A program made the position numbers and the translations under genes. A stretch of DNA of 64,000 nucleotides from Paracoccus xiamenensis (GTDB lineage: Bacteria; Pseudomonadota; Alphaproteobacteria; Rhodobacterales; Rhodobacteraceae), in assembly GCF_011308835.1 (NCBI RefSeq), contig NZ_JAAOHY010000001.1, positions 1,054,001 to 1,118,000 of the forward strand, in the 5' to 3' direction. Each line of letters begins with the position of its first letter. The first letter of the stretch is position 1. Positions 1 to 10,280 of this stretch are shown in pieces. The notes under the pieces were generated by a model. The model did not search any database. It was not told the DNA's origin and saw only the letters and a program-made list of their open reading frames with translations.

Positions 1-1
1 C

Positions 2-622
2 GAAATGGTCGATCAGGTGGCGATCTTCTTCCTTGCCGGTCACGAAACCAGCGCGTCGGCGCTGGCATGGGCGCTGTGGCTTCTGGCGGCCAATCCCGAC
101 TGGCAGGACCGCGTCGCGGCCGAGTCTCGCACCGCGATCAATCCAGAAAACCCCGAATTTTCAGTTATTTCACGCCTGAACCTCAGCCGTGCAGTCTTCC
201 GGGAGGCCTTGCGCCTTTACCCGCCGGTGCCAATGATGGTGCGCGAGGCCGCCTGCCCGGAACAGTTCCGCGACCGCGAGGTGCCGAAGGGCGCGCAGAT
301 CGTCGTCTCTCCCTGGCATCTGCACCGCCATGAACGCCTGTGGGACAACCCCGACGGCTTCGATCCGGCACGATGGGAGACGGAAAACGGCCGCGCCTGC
401 CAGCGCCGCGCCTATATCCCGTTCTCGGCCGGCGCGCGCGTCTGCCCCGGCGCGGGATTTGCGATGGTTGAAGGGCCGCTGATGCTGTCGCTGATGCTGC
501 GCGATCACCGGCTTGAAACGACCGTCCCGCCGGTGCCCGTCGCGCGGCTGACCGTGCGCGGGCAGGACGGGATCAGGGTCAGGATTTCACCTCGCGACCC
601 GGACGGGTCTTGCCGTCGGTGA
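2..622 (+). CDS. Cytochrome P450, C-terminal part (cut by window start)
   Basis: Heme-thiolate monooxygenase; the N-terminal half lies outside the window. About 206 residues are visible. They contain the I-helix oxygen-binding motif ([10 protein letters not shown]), the K-helix ExxR ([10 protein letters not shown]) and the heme-ligand loop [14 protein letters not shown] with the cysteine that binds iron. Substrate cannot be told. The gene converges on pyrH and its last 44 bases overlap the pyrH 3' end on the other strand, so the final residues (after the beta-rich tail) may be a recent stop-codon extension. No redox partner gene is visible nearby. Family assignment is secure; subfamily is not assigned. 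Confidence 0.93.
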   Translation, partial: EMVDQVAIFFLAGHETSASALAWALWLLAANPDWQDRVAAESRTAINPENPEFSVISRLNLSRAVFREALRLYPPVPMMVREAACPEQFRDREVPKGAQIVVSPWHLHRHERLWDNPDGFDPARWETENGRACQRRAYIPFSAGARVCPGAGFAMVEGPLMLSLMLRDHRLETTVPPVPVARLTVRGQDGIRVRISPRDPDGSCRR

Positions 623-1346
623 CGCGGGTATAGGTGCCTTCACCCGACAGGATGCCACGGAAGCCGCCCGGCTCGTCCAGCGAAAACACGATGATCGGCA
701 GCTTGTTGTCACGCGCCAGCGCAATCGCCGATGCATCCATCACGCCGAGGTTCTTCTGCAGCGCCTCGTCATAGGTGACTTCGTCATAGCGCACGGCATC
801 GGCGAACTTGTTCGGATCCTTGTCATAGACCCCGTCGACCTTGGTGCCCTTGAAGATCGCCTGACAGTTCATTTCAGACGCGCGCAGGGTCGCGGCGGTA
901 TCGGTGGTGAAATAGGGGTTCCCGGTGCCAGCGGCGAAGATGATGACGCGCTTTTTCTCAAGGTGGCGCACGGCGCGGCGGCGGATATAGGGCTCTGCCA
1001 CCTCGTCCATGCGGATCGCGCTGATGACGCGGGTGTGGATGCCCTTGGCTTCCAGTGCCGATTGCATCGCCAGCGCATTCATCACCGTGGCCAGCATCCC
1101 CATGTAATCGGCGGTGGTGCGTTCCATCCCCTGCGCGCTGCCCTGCAGACCGCGAAAGATATTGCCGCCGCCGATGACCATGCAGACCTCTACGCCCATC
1201 TGCTGGACCGATTCGACCTCATCAGCGATGCGGGCAATGGTCGGCGGGTGCAGGCCAAAGCCCTGATCGCCCATCAGCGCCTCGCCCGAGATCTTCAGCA
1301 TGACGCGATCATAACTGGTCGGGGTCTTAACTTCGGTGTCGCTCAT
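579..1346 (-). CDS. pyrH: UMP kinase
   Basis: Phosphorylates UMP to UDP in pyrimidine nucleotide synthesis; a cytoplasmic hexamer of the amino-acid-kinase fold. The 255-residue product has the N-terminal [10 protein letters not shown], the GGGNIFRG glycine loop and [13 protein letters not shown] near the middle, all typical of bacterial PyrH (usual length about 240). It starts at ATG 1346 and is divergent from miaA. The classical neighbours tsf and frr are not adjacent here: one side is miaA, the other a convergent P450 whose end overlaps pyrH by 44 bases. Confidence 0.97.
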   Translation of the reverse strand: MSDTEVKTPTSYDRVMLKISGEALMGDQGFGLHPPTIARIADEVESVQQMGVEVCMVIGGGNIFRGLQGSAQGMERTTADYMGMLATVMNALAMQSALEAKGIHTRVISAIRMDEVAEPYIRRRAVRHLEKKRVIIFAAGTGNPYFTTDTAATLRASEMNCQAIFKGTKVDGVYDKDPNKFADAVRYDEVTYDEALQKNLGVMDASAIALARDNKLPIIVFSLDEPGGFRGILSGEGTYTRVTDGKTRPGREVKS

Positions 1347-1421
1347 CTGCTTTGCCCTTCCAGCGGTTCAACTGGCGCGCAAAATGTCGCAAAAGGGCCA
1401 AAGGTTCAACCGGGTGAACAC

Positions 1422-2306
1422 ATGGACGCGCAGAAGATCATCGCCGGGATCGACCCGGATCGCCATGTGGTGATCGCGGGGCCGACGGCATCGGGTAAAT
1501 CCGCACTGGCATTGCAGATCGCGCAAACGCAGGGCGGCACGGTGGTCAATGCCGATGCGTTGCAGATCTGGTCCTGCTGGCGCGTGCTGACCGCGCGCCC
1601 GGATGAGGCCGACGAAGCCGCCGCCCCACACGCGCTTTACGGCCATGTCGATCCCGGCCGGGCCTATTCGGTGGGCGATTGGTTGAAGGATGTGGCCGGG
1701 CTGAAAGGCCGGCTGATCGTGGCGGGCGGCACGGGGCTGTATCTAACGGCGCTGACCTCGGGTCTGGCACCGATTCCTGCGGTGCCGGCGGAAATCCGGG
1801 CGCGCGGCGACGCTTGGCTGGCCGCAGGCGGGCTGGAACAGATGGTCGCGGCCCTTGATCCCCCCACGCGCGAGAAGATCGACACCCGCAACCCCGTCCG
1901 CGTTCAGCGCGCATGGGAGGTTTTGGAGGCGACGGGGCGCGGCATCTCCGCCTGGCAGCAGGACACGCCCGCGCCGATGATCGCGCCAGAGGATGCGCAT
2001 TGTCTGGTGCTGACCTCGGACCGGGACTGGCTGGCGGAACGGATCGACCGGAGGTTCCGGCAGATGTGGGATCAAGGCGCAGTGGATGAGGTGCGCGCCA
2101 TGCTGCCCGAATGGGCGCCGGGCGCGCAATGGACCCGCGCCATCGGTGCACCTGAAATCGCCGCCTATCTGCGCGAAGAAACCGATGCCGCGACGGCGCT
2201 GGAACGCGCCATCATCGCCACTCGCCAATATGCGAAATCACAGCGGATATGGTTCCGCAACCGCATGAAATCATGGGAAACCCTGCAGGTAGGGCCGCAG
2301 GGTTAA
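1422..2306 (+). CDS. miaA: tRNA dimethylallyltransferase
   Basis: Transfers a dimethylallyl group to A37 of tRNAs that read UNN codons. The 294-residue product begins at ATG 1422, just before the P-loop [11 protein letters not shown] (about residues 19 to 29). An open frame continues far upstream but has no MiaA character, so the ATG 26 codons before the P-loop glycines is preferred. The usual YRGLDIGTAKP segment is replaced by a [11 protein letters not shown]-like segment, a variant I associate with Rhodobacterales. The C-terminal [15 protein letters not shown] motif is intact. The stop overlaps the convergent rlmE stop by four bases. Confidence 0.95.
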   Translation: MDAQKIIAGIDPDRHVVIAGPTASGKSALALQIAQTQGGTVVNADALQIWSCWRVLTARPDEADEAAAPHALYGHVDPGRAYSVGDWLKDVAGLKGRLIVAGGTGLYLTALTSGLAPIPAVPAEIRARGDAWLAAGGLEQMVAALDPPTREKIDTRNPVRVQRAWEVLEATGRGISAWQQDTPAPMIAPEDAHCLVLTSDRDWLAERIDRRFRQMWDQGAVDEVRAMLPEWAPGAQWTRAIGAPEIAAYLREETDAATALERAIIATRQYAKSQRIWFRNRMKSWETLQVGPQG

Positions 2307-3076
2307 GCCTCGTCTTCGTCTTCCACCGCGACGGGCTGCGCCCCACGGTATCCCATCGCCACCACGAATTTCTCGGACGAATCGGCGCGCGATGCACCGG
2401 GCTTCACATTCGCGACCTTTTCGAAATTCTGTTTCAGCAGGGCTTGCAGGTTCTGCTCGGCCCCGCCCGCCAGAACCTTGGCGACAAAGGTGCCGCCCGG
2501 TGCCAGCACGTCGAATGCCAGCTGAGCGGCGGCCTCGACCAAGGCCACGATGCGCAAGTGGTCGGTGCCCTTATGCCCCGAGGACGCGGCGGCCATGTCG
2601 GACATGACCACATCGGCCTCGCCCCCCAGCCAGGTCTTCACCTTGTCGTCGGCGCCGTCTTCCAAAAAGTCCAGCACGTGGATCTCAGCGCCGGGGATCG
2701 GGTCGACCTCTTGCAGGTCGACGCCGATGATGCGGCCGACCTTCTTGCCCGATTTCTCGCCCAAAGCATTGATGCGCGGGATCGCCACCTGCAGCCAACC
2801 GCCGGGCGCACAGCCCAGATCGACCACACGCGCGCCGGGGACCAGAAAGCGATACTTGTCGTCAAGCTCCAGGATCTTGAAGGCCGCACGGCCGCGATAG
2901 CCCTCGCGCCGGGCGCGGGCGACATAGGGGTCGTTCAGCTGTCGCTCCAGCCAAAGGGTCGAGCTGAGCTTGCGTCCCTTCGCCGTCTTCACCCGCACCT
3001 TCAGGTCGCGCTGCCCCCGGCCAGAGGACTTGCGTTCGCGCGGCCCGTTCACGCCGCCGCCCGGCTTCTTTACCAT
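2303..3076 (-). CDS. rlmE: 23S rRNA (uridine-2'-O) methyltransferase RlmE/FtsJ
   Basis: Methylates U2552 in the A-loop of 23S rRNA late in 50S assembly. The Rossmann SAM motif [15 protein letters not shown], the substrate-binding region [12 protein letters not shown] and the VMSDMAA motif are present, giving the K-D-K catalytic layout of the FtsJ family. It has 257 residues, against about 209 in E. coli; the extra length is a basic, Gly/Lys/Arg-rich N-terminus. Its ATG overlaps the stop of the upstream ppx gene by one base (TGATG), so the two are translationally coupled. Confidence 0.95.
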   Translation of the reverse strand: MVKKPGGGVNGPRERKSSGRGQRDLKVRVKTAKGRKLSSTLWLERQLNDPYVARARREGYRGRAAFKILELDDKYRFLVPGARVVDLGCAPGGWLQVAIPRINALGEKSGKKVGRIIGVDLQEVDPIPGAEIHVLDFLEDGADDKVKTWLGGEADVVMSDMAAASSGHKGTDHLRIVALVEAAAQLAFDVLAPGGTFVAKVLAGGAEQNLQALLKQNFEKVANVKPGASRADSSEKFVVAMGYRGAQPVAVEDEDEA

Positions 3077-4215
3077 CAGGTTACCCCGTTCAATGCGTCG
3101 TCTGTGATGGCCCCGTCGCGGACCATCTGAGAATATAAAAGCCCCTCGCGCAGGCCGCGGTCGGCGACCGACAGCCGCCGCGTCGGCCAGATCCGCATCA
3201 GCGTCTGCAGGATCGCCGCGCCCGACATGATCAGCGCGTGACGTTCCCGCCCGATGCGCGGATCGGCGCGCCGGCCTTCGGGGCCAAGGGCCAGATAGGT
3301 GCGGATCACCGCGTCGATTTCTGCACTGGTCATGGTCAGCCCGTCGACCTTGGTGCGGTCATAGCGCTTCAGCCCCAGATGGCTGGCCGCCACCGTGGTG
3401 ACGGTGCCCGAGGTGCCGATGATCTGGAAACCACGATCCGGCGCACCCTTTGCATAGGGGGCGAAATCGGCAAGCATTTCTTCGAAATACCAGCTCATCA
3501 GGGCGAAGCGGCCGGGATCGTCGGTGACGTCGGCGAACTGGTCGCGCAAGGTCGCCACACCCAGCGGCACGCTGATCCAGTCGACCACCCGCGCGCCCCC
3601 CGGCATCGAGGTGAAACTGTCGCCAAGCTTCATGATCGCGCGCGAGCGTTCGTTCGGATCGACTTCGGCCAGATCGATCCAGACCAGCTCGGTCGAGCCG
3701 CCGCCGATATCGACGACCAGCAGCTGTTCCGTCTGCTGATTGACCAGCGGCGCGCAAGAGATGACGGCAAGGCGCGCCTCCTCCTCGGCCCCGATCACCT
3801 CGATCGGCAGGCCGGTCTCGCGCCGGATCATGCGCATGAAGTCGCGGCTGTTGCGCGCGCGGCGGCAGGCCTCGGTCGCGACCAGCCGCATATTCTGCAC
3901 CTCGTGCTGTTCCAGCTTGCGCCGGCACACCTGCAGCGCATGCACGGTGCGCGACATGGACGCACGCGACAGCCGCCCCGAGGCCTCCAACCCCTGACCG
4001 AGCTGGACCGGCTTCGAAAAGCTGTCAACGACCTGAAACTGACTGCCCGTCGGTCGGGCAATCAGCATCCGGCAACTATTTGTTCCCAAATCCAAAGCCG
4101 CATAAAGCGGCCCCGAATCGGGCTGGCGGGTGCCTGACGGCTCAACCTTTGCAGTCGGGAACGCGTCCGCACCCGCAGGACGCCTGGGCGCCATGGTCAC
4201 GCCCTCCGATATCAA
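3076..4215 (-). CDS. Ppx/GppA family exopolyphosphatase or (p)ppGpp phosphatase
   Basis: Cytoplasmic phosphatase of the ASKHA (actin/hsp70) fold acting on polyphosphate and/or pppGpp. The 379-residue product shows the first phosphate loop [14 protein letters not shown] and the second [12 protein letters not shown], plus the conserved TEACRRARN segment. It is the single-domain short form (about 300 to 380 residues), lacking the C-terminal HD-like domain of E. coli Ppx. It is the first gene of a two-gene unit with rlmE. Whether polyphosphate or guanosine pentaphosphate is the main substrate cannot be decided from sequence. Confidence 0.93.
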   Translation of the reverse strand: MISEGVTMAPRRPAGADAFPTAKVEPSGTRQPDSGPLYAALDLGTNSCRMLIARPTGSQFQVVDSFSKPVQLGQGLEASGRLSRASMSRTVHALQVCRRKLEQHEVQNMRLVATEACRRARNSRDFMRMIRRETGLPIEVIGAEEEARLAVISCAPLVNQQTEQLLVVDIGGGSTELVWIDLAEVDPNERSRAIMKLGDSFTSMPGGARVVDWISVPLGVATLRDQFADVTDDPGRFALMSWYFEEMLADFAPYAKGAPDRGFQIIGTSGTVTTVAASHLGLKRYDRTKVDGLTMTSAEIDAVIRTYLALGPEGRRADPRIGRERHALIMSGAAILQTLMRIWPTRRLSVADRGLREGLLYSQMVRDGAITDDALNGVT

Positions 4216-4273
4216 GTTAGTCCCAAGGTAACGAGCCGGGGGGCGGCGTTCAAGGGGGCCTTACCGGCACCCC

Positions 4274-5338
4274 TCAGCCCTTCGGGGCAGTCTGGTCCTC
4301 AGGGGGCGCGGTGGGTGCATCACCGGTGCCGAACAGCCCGGCGAGACCGCGCGAGACCAGATTGCCAACCTTTGGCCGGGGCTGAGCGATGAAAGGCAAG
4401 GGGCGGCAGACCTCCATCGCGGCGATGCCGACGCGGGCGGTCAGTGCGCCGTTCACCACGCCCTCGCCAAAGCGACGCGAGAGTTTTGCCAGCAATCCGC
4501 CGCCGGCCAGCGTGTGGATCATGTCGTCGCCCGCAGCGACCGCGCCCGTCGCAACCAGATGCGTCATCACCGTCCGCGCCAACCGCCAGCCGCCAACCGC
4601 ACCTGCGCGCCCGCCATAGATTTCGGCCATGCGCCGGATCATCCGCAGATTGGCCGCCAGCGCCGCCGCCACATCGGCGAAGGCCAGCGGGATCATCGCG
4701 GTGGCGGCGGCGACGGTGCGCGAGGCGGCCTCGATTTCGCGCCGGGCTTCCTGGTCCAATTGCGCCAGCAGCTGGGTTTCGGCCAGCGTCAGCAGGGTCT
4801 GGGCGTCAAAGACATCGCCGCTGCGTTCGGCCAGTTCGGCCCGCCCCCATTGCGCCTGTGGGCGCGAGGCATAAATCGCATCCAGCCGCTTTACCACCGA
4901 CCGCGCCGCTGTCAGATCGTCCTTCGACAGCGCAAGGCCGGCATCGCGATGGATCTGGTCGATCTGCGCGAACCGGCCCCATGCCCGATATTCGCGGAAG
5001 GCCACCGCCAGCACCGCCAGCGTGAACAGCGCAAACAGTGTGACCCCGATCCAACCCAGGATCGGCCAGCTGGTCATCAGCCCCGAGATATAATTCAGCG
5101 CCCCCACCGACAGCAGGAAGGTAAACAGCGCCGCGCCGGTATTGAACAGGAACCGCGTCAGGCGCGAGGGACCGCGCCCGGCCAGCCGTGTCACCAGTTC
5201 CATCGTGCGCGGACGCGGCAGAACCGCTGCGCCATCCTCGATCGGTGCGGCGTCGGCGGGGTTGGCGCTGGCAGAGGGCTGGGGCGTGCCATCATCCAGT
5301 TCGATCAGCACGGGTCCGTGGCGGCGCGGTTCGGTCAC
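4274..5338 (-). CDS. YcjF-like inner-membrane protein (DUF697/TIGR01620)
   Basis: Membrane partner of the YcjX GTPase-like protein; molecular role unknown. I choose the GTG at 5338, which overlaps the ycjX stop (GTGA), giving 354 residues; a longer in-frame extension to 5461 lies inside ycjX and looks like shadow coding. Two hydrophobic segments stand near residues 75 to 130 (FLFNTGAALFTFLLSVGAL and ILGWIGVTLFALFTLAVLAV), followed by a soluble helical region and a C-terminal DUF697-like domain (about 200 to 320). The pair is widespread in proteobacteria and has been linked to envelope stress. Confidence 0.85.
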   Translation of the reverse strand: MTEPRRHGPVLIELDDGTPQPSASANPADAAPIEDGAAVLPRPRTMELVTRLAGRGPSRLTRFLFNTGAALFTFLLSVGALNYISGLMTSWPILGWIGVTLFALFTLAVLAVAFREYRAWGRFAQIDQIHRDAGLALSKDDLTAARSVVKRLDAIYASRPQAQWGRAELAERSGDVFDAQTLLTLAETQLLAQLDQEARREIEAASRTVAAATAMIPLAFADVAAALAANLRMIRRMAEIYGGRAGAVGGWRLARTVMTHLVATGAVAAGDDMIHTLAGGGLLAKLSRRFGEGVVNGALTARVGIAAMEVCRPLPFIAQPRPKVGNLVSRGLAGLFGTGDAPTAPPEDQTAPKG

Positions 5339-6714
5339 AGGCGGTCTCCGATCAGGAATTCGGCGGCGCGGTCCAGCCGGATATGGGGCGGGCCGTCGCC
5401 GGGGCGCGAGGTATCGGCGGCAGGCCGGAAATTCATCGCCGCATAATCTCCGTCCAGCCATTCCCTGCGACCCTCTCGGGCGGGGACCAGCAGGGATGCG
5501 GGATCGGCGGGCAGCTCGCCCGGATAGAAGGCGGCGCGGCGCCCATCCATCAGCGTGCCGCGAACGGCGGGCAGCTCCTGACCGTTCTGTTCGATCATCG
5601 CCTCGGTCGTGGCGCGCAGGGCGGCGATGGCCATGGCCTCGGTCCGGGCACCGGCGAAATCGGCGCGGTCGCGGGCCTCGCGCAGCAGGGCGGTTGCGAT
5701 ATTGGTCAGGCGGGGATGCTGGGTGTGGTGCAAGTGGTCAGCCTTCGTCGCCGCGAACAGGATCCGTTCGACCCGGCGCAGGCCCAGCACCTGCGCCAGC
5801 CAACCGGCCCGGCCCGGATTGAAGGCCGACAGGATGTCGGCCATGGTTCGGCGCAGATCTTCCAGCGCCGGCGGGCCGGCATGGATCGCGCCCAGCACAT
5901 CAACCAGCACCACCTGCCGGTCGATACGGGCGAAATGGTCGCGGAAGAAGGGCTTCACGATCCGCGACTTATAGGCCTCGTATCGGCGGGCGAATTCGCG
6001 GCGCAAGGGCGACTTGCCCTCAACCGGCGGCAGCGGCGCAAAGGTCAGCGCGGGCGATCCAGCCATCTCGCCCGGCAGCAGGAAGCGGCCCGGCGTGCAA
6101 TCCGACCAGCCGGCCTCGCGCGAGGCGTTCAGATGCGCGGTATAGGCGGCGGCGAGTTCCTGCGCGGTCTGTTCCGACAGCGCCGCGTGCAGGTCGGTCG
6201 CCGCCAGCGCTGCCATGTAATCCTCGGCGCGGGGGCGGCCGGGCATGCGCTCCAGCACCTCGGCCGACCATTCGTCATAGCTGCGTTCCATCAGGCGCAG
6301 GTCCAGCAGCCATTCGCCGGGATAATCGACAATATCCAGATGCACCGTCTGCGGGCTGCGCCAACCGCCGAGGATGCCTTTCGGCTGCACCCGCAGCGAC
6401 AGCCGCAATTCGGAGATATGCCGCGTGCCCTCGGGCCAATAGGGTTCCGGGCCGGTCAGCGCGGCAAGATGACGTTCGAATTCAAAGCGCGGCACCGTGT
6501 CGTCGGGCTGCGGCTGCAACCACGCCGCCTTGATTGAGCCGTCGGCCGCGGCCCGCAGCGCCGTCATCCGCCCCCGGTCCATCAGATTGGCCACCAGCGA
6601 GGTGATGAAGACCGTCTTGCCCGCCCGGCTGAGACCGGTGACCCCCAGCCGGATGACTGGATCGCCCATACCGATGCCACGCATCAGGTCATTCGTGAAG
6701 TCGGTAATGCCCAT
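5335..6714 (-). CDS. YcjX-like P-loop protein (DUF463)
   Basis: Predicted GTP-binding protein of the YcjX/DUF463 family, function not well defined. The P-loop is GVTGLSRAGKTVF near residue 25, and the switch-like DIVDYPGEWLLDL lies near residue 110; an ATKADHLHH segment resembles the NKxD guanine-specificity motif. Start chosen at ATG 6714 (MGITDFTNDLM) because family members begin there and a GA-rich stretch precedes it; an ATG 14 codons upstream is possible. The product has 459 residues. It overlaps the downstream ycjF-like gene by four bases, so the two form an operon. Confidence 0.9.
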   Translation of the reverse strand: MGITDFTNDLMRGIGMGDPVIRLGVTGLSRAGKTVFITSLVANLMDRGRMTALRAAADGSIKAAWLQPQPDDTVPRFEFERHLAALTGPEPYWPEGTRHISELRLSLRVQPKGILGGWRSPQTVHLDIVDYPGEWLLDLRLMERSYDEWSAEVLERMPGRPRAEDYMAALAATDLHAALSEQTAQELAAAYTAHLNASREAGWSDCTPGRFLLPGEMAGSPALTFAPLPPVEGKSPLRREFARRYEAYKSRIVKPFFRDHFARIDRQVVLVDVLGAIHAGPPALEDLRRTMADILSAFNPGRAGWLAQVLGLRRVERILFAATKADHLHHTQHPRLTNIATALLREARDRADFAGARTEAMAIAALRATTEAMIEQNGQELPAVRGTLMDGRRAAFYPGELPADPASLLVPAREGRREWLDGDYAAMNFRPAADTSRPGDGPPHIRLDRAAEFLIGDRL

Positions 6715-6837
6715 CGTCCCGCCATCTCTTTCCGGGACAACCCTTTTCCCCCGCAACCGGTTTCATATCGGTTGCCGGTGCGACCTCTGCAAGTATTTCC
6801 GCTGGCAGGGCGCGGGCCTGCGCGCCATAACGCAGCC

Positions 6838-9252
6838 ATGACCGACAACGCGCCCGCCAGCCTGCCGATCGAGGACGCCTTGCCCGCCCTGCGCGCGGCA
6901 ATGGCCCAGCATGGCCGCGCGGTCCTGATCGCACCGCCCGGCGCGGGCAAGACCACGCGGGTGCCATTGGCACTGTTGGACCAGACCCCCGGCAAGATCG
7001 TCATGCTGGAACCCCGCCGGCTTGCCGCACGTGCGGCGGCCGAGCGTCTGGCCGACAGTCTGGGTCAGCAGCCGGGGCAAGACGTGGGCTATCGCATGCG
7101 CGGGCAATCCGTGCCGGGTACCCGGATCGAGGTTGTGACCGAGGGCATCCTGACCCGGATGCTGCAATCCGATCCTTCGCTTGACGGTGTCGGCTGCGTG
7201 ATCTTCGACGAATTTCACGAGCGCAGCCTGAACGCCGACCTTGGCCTTGCGCTGGTTTGGGAAACGCGCGGGGCGCTGCGGCCCGATCTGCAAGTGCTGG
7301 TCATGTCGGCCACGCTGGATGCGGGTCCGGTCGCGGCATTGCTGGATGATGCCCCCATCGTCGAAAGCCTGGGCCGCGCCTATCCGATCGAAACACGCCA
7401 CCTGCCCCGCCCCCTGCCCGCCGGCACCCGCTTTGACGTCGAAGCCGCCCGCCTGATCGCCACCGCAGAGGCGGAAACCCGCCACGCCCCCGGCGGCTCC
7501 ATCCTGGCCTTCCTGCCGGGCGAGGGCGAGATCCGTCGGGTCGCTGCAAGCCTGTCAGACCTGCCCGCCGAGATCCTGCCCCTTTATGGCGCCATGGATT
7601 TCAAGGCACAGCGCGAGGTGCTGGCGCCCCCCGGACCACGGCGGCGGATCGTGCTGGCGACCTCGATCGCGGAAACCTCGCTGACCATCCCCGGCGTCCG
7701 GGTGGTGGTCGATGCAGGCCGGGCGCGGCGAGCTCGTTTTGATCCGGGTTCCGGCATGTCGCGGCTGGTCACCGAAAAGGTCAGCCGGGCCGAGGCCGAA
7801 CAGCGCCGTGGCCGCGCCGGCCGGGTCGCGCCGGGGATCTGTTACCGGATGTGGGCGCGGGCCGAGGAAGGCGCCCTGCCCGCCTATGCCCCGCCCGAAA
7901 TCGCCGTGGCGGATCTGTCGGGCCTCGCGCTGGAACTGGCCAACTGGGGCAGCGACGGTGCCGATCTGGCCTTTCTGACCCCACCGCCCGATGCCGCGCT
8001 GACCGAGGCCCGTGCGCTGCTGCACGATCTGGGCGCACTGGATGGCCGCGGCCGTATCACCGCCCACGGCAAGGCGCTGGCGCAGCTGCCGGTCCATCCG
8101 CGCATCGCCCATATGCTGACGCAGGCGGGACGCGGCGCGGCCGAGCTGGCAGCGCTGATAGAAGACCGCGACCCACTGCGGGGTGCTGGCGCCGATCTGA
8201 CGTTGCGGCTGCGGGCGCTGCGCGACCCTGCCCGTCACGGCCCGGCGCGTGGCGCGCTTGACCGCATCCGCACCGAGGCAGCGCGCCTGCGCCGTCTGTC
8301 GGGTGACGGCCCGGCGCTGTCGCCCGGCGCGATGGCTGCACTCGCCTATCCCGACCGGATCGGGATGCGCCGGCCTGGCGACCAGCCGCGATATCTGCTG
8401 TCGGGCGGGCGCGGCGCGATCATGGCCGAGGGCGACGCAATGGGCGCCGAACGCCTGATCGTTGCCACCGATCTGGACGGCGAGGGGCGCGAATCGAAGA
8501 TCCGGCTGGCCCTGCCAATCACCGAATCCGAGATCCGCGACCTTTTCGCCGACCGGATCGAACCCGCGGAGGCTGTCGAGTGGTCCGCGCGCGAAGGCCG
8601 CATTACCGCTCGTCTGCGCGAAAAGCTGGGCGCACTGACCCTGACCGAACGCCCGCTGGAATCTCCTGCCCCCGACGCGCTTTCCCGCGCCGCATGGGAA
8701 GGAGTACGCACCGAAGGGCTAAGTTGGTCGCCTGCCGCCGCCCGCCTGCGCGCCCGGATTCGGCTGCTGCCGGATGGCCCCGATGTGTCAGATGACGCGC
8801 TTCTGGCGGACGGCGACTGGTTGATTCCGCATCTTGGGAAAGTCAAAAACAGAAACGATATCAGGTCACTGGACCTTGTTCCTGCGCTGATGGACCTGCT
8901 GCGTTGGGATGGCCAACAGGCGCTGAACCGGCTGGCTCCTGCCCATTTCACCACGCCCCTGGGGCGCAAGGTGCCGATTGATTACGACGCCGAAACCCCC
9001 TCGATCGAGCTTCGCTTGCAAGAGCTGTTCGGCCAGACCACGCACCCGACCGTCGGCCGCCAGCCGCTGCGTATCACCCTGCTGTCGCCCGGTCAGAAGC
9101 CGATTGCGGTGACCAGCGACCTGCCCGGTTTCTGGGCCGGATCTTACGCCGATGTGCGCAAGGATATGCGCGGCCGCTATCCGCGTCACCCGTGGCCCGA
9201 AGACCCGACCGAGGCCGATCCGACCCTGCGCGCCAAGCCGCGCGGCACCTAA
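6838..9252 (+). CDS. hrpB: ATP-dependent helicase HrpB
   Basis: DEAH-box superfamily 2 helicase. Motif I is APPGAGKTTRVPLALL (about residues 39 to 54), motif Ia LEPRRLAARAAAERL, motif II is DEFH rather than DEAH (as is usual for HrpB), motif III SATLD and motif VI QRRGRAGRVAPGICYR. The C-terminal HrpB-specific domain is complete, ending near YPRHPWPEDP. The product has 804 residues from ATG 6838, close to family length. The RNA substrate in bacteria is not established. It converges with the AlkB-like gene, the two stops overlapping by four bases. Confidence 0.96.
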   Translation: MTDNAPASLPIEDALPALRAAMAQHGRAVLIAPPGAGKTTRVPLALLDQTPGKIVMLEPRRLAARAAAERLADSLGQQPGQDVGYRMRGQSVPGTRIEVVTEGILTRMLQSDPSLDGVGCVIFDEFHERSLNADLGLALVWETRGALRPDLQVLVMSATLDAGPVAALLDDAPIVESLGRAYPIETRHLPRPLPAGTRFDVEAARLIATAEAETRHAPGGSILAFLPGEGEIRRVAASLSDLPAEILPLYGAMDFKAQREVLAPPGPRRRIVLATSIAETSLTIPGVRVVVDAGRARRARFDPGSGMSRLVTEKVSRAEAEQRRGRAGRVAPGICYRMWARAEEGALPAYAPPEIAVADLSGLALELANWGSDGADLAFLTPPPDAALTEARALLHDLGALDGRGRITAHGKALAQLPVHPRIAHMLTQAGRGAAELAALIEDRDPLRGAGADLTLRLRALRDPARHGPARGALDRIRTEAARLRRLSGDGPALSPGAMAALAYPDRIGMRRPGDQPRYLLSGGRGAIMAEGDAMGAERLIVATDLDGEGRESKIRLALPITESEIRDLFADRIEPAEAVEWSAREGRITARLREKLGALTLTERPLESPAPDALSRAAWEGVRTEGLSWSPAAARLRARIRLLPDGPDVSDDALLADGDWLIPHLGKVKNRNDIRSLDLVPALMDLLRWDGQQALNRLAPAHFTTPLGRKVPIDYDAETPSIELRLQELFGQTTHPTVGRQPLRITLLSPGQKPIAVTSDLPGFWAGSYADVRKDMRGRYPRHPWPEDPTEADPTLRAKPRGT

Positions 9253-10280
9253 TCTGCCATCATCCGCGTCACCCGCCTGTCCATCACCCGGCGCCACAAA
9301 GGCGGCACCATCGCAATCGCGCCCATAACAGGCAGCGACCAAGGCAGCATCGGGCGACTATCCGCGCCAAGGCGCAGCGCCGGATATTCCCGTCCCGGAT
9401 GAGCATGGTGGTCGGAATGGCGCGGCGCGTTGACCATGGCCAGCGACGAAAACGGATGCGGCGCATCCCAGCTGTGGCGGGGGCCGACCGGCTCCGGCCG
9501 CCCGTCATTCCGCGCGCGGCGCAACCCGTAATGCTGGACGTAATCCGACAGCATCAGCTGCATCTGCGCGTAAAGGCACAGCAGCAGATAGTCGAGCGTC
9601 GCGCGCGGTCCGAAAATCACCCACACCAGCACCGTGCAAAGCGCAGCCCCACCATTCCAGAATGCGTAAGGGTTCATCCGCCCCGATGACGCCGCGCGCT
9701 TCCGTTCTGCCGCCAGTCCGGCCTTGAAGGATCCGAACCACGCACGGGGAAAGAAGCGCCAGAAGCCCTCGCCCTGCCGGGCAGAGTTCGGGTCGCCATC
9801 CGTCGCCACATGAACATGATGGACCAGCCGGTGAGCGCTGACATGATGACCGAACAGCAGCGTGACATAGACGGCAGCACCCAGCCGGAACAGGCCGCGG
9901 CTGCCGCGATGGATCAGCTCATGCGCGAAAGAGTTCGAGACCTGTCCGAACCACATGCCCGCGCCCAGAAACAGCGCCACCCGTTCCGGCCCGCTGAGCC
10001 AGTCATTCGCAAAGCCGCGAAGCGCCCCGACGAGCAGGTCAAGATGGATGATCGCCAGCACGACCAAAAGCGCATTCGCGCCGGGAAAGCGCGCGCCATC
10101 TTCAGCGTCGCCAAAGCCGCGCGCGATGATCGTGTCTGCCAGCGGCGCCGCGACGGCCATCCACAGGAACCCGGCCCAGATGGCCCAGCCGCCGTTGGCC
10201 GCGCCCCAGATCAGCAGCAGCGCGGGGGCGAGTGCGACGATGGCAAAGACCGCGACCGGCGGGACGCGGCCCGCCATCAA
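9249..10280 (-). CDS. AlkB-like membrane-bound di-iron monooxygenase/hydroxylase
   Basis: Integral membrane non-heme di-iron enzyme of the alkane 1-monooxygenase/fatty acid hydroxylase superfamily. The 343-residue product has about six hydrophobic segments and all histidine boxes in AlkB order: HELIHR, HHVSAHRLVHH and RHSDHHAHPGREY. True AlkB proteins are usually about 400 residues, so this is a short member and the substrate (alkane, fatty acid or other lipid) is uncertain. Its ATG overlaps the ftsY stop by four bases, a tight coupling to the SRP receptor. No rubredoxin gene is visible nearby. Confidence 0.88.
   Translation of the reverse strand: MMAGRVPPVAVFAIVALAPALLLIWGAANGGWAIWAGFLWMAVAAPLADTIIARGFGDAEDGARFPGANALLVVLAIIHLDLLVGALRGFANDWLSGPERVALFLGAGMWFGQVSNSFAHELIHRGSRGLFRLGAAVYVTLLFGHHVSAHRLVHHVHVATDGDPNSARQGEGFWRFFPRAWFGSFKAGLAAERKRAASSGRMNPYAFWNGGAALCTVLVWVIFGPRATLDYLLLCLYAQMQLMLSDYVQHYGLRRARNDGRPEPVGPRHSWDAPHPFSSLAMVNAPRHSDHHAHPGREYPALRLGADSRPMLPWSLPVMGAIAMVPPLWRRVMDRRVTRMMAD

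Noticed and set aside
4274-5461. 41-residue N-terminal extension of the YcjF-like protein
   Set aside because: It lies inside ycjX coding sequence; the GTG overlapping the ycjX stop (GTGA) is the natural coupled start.
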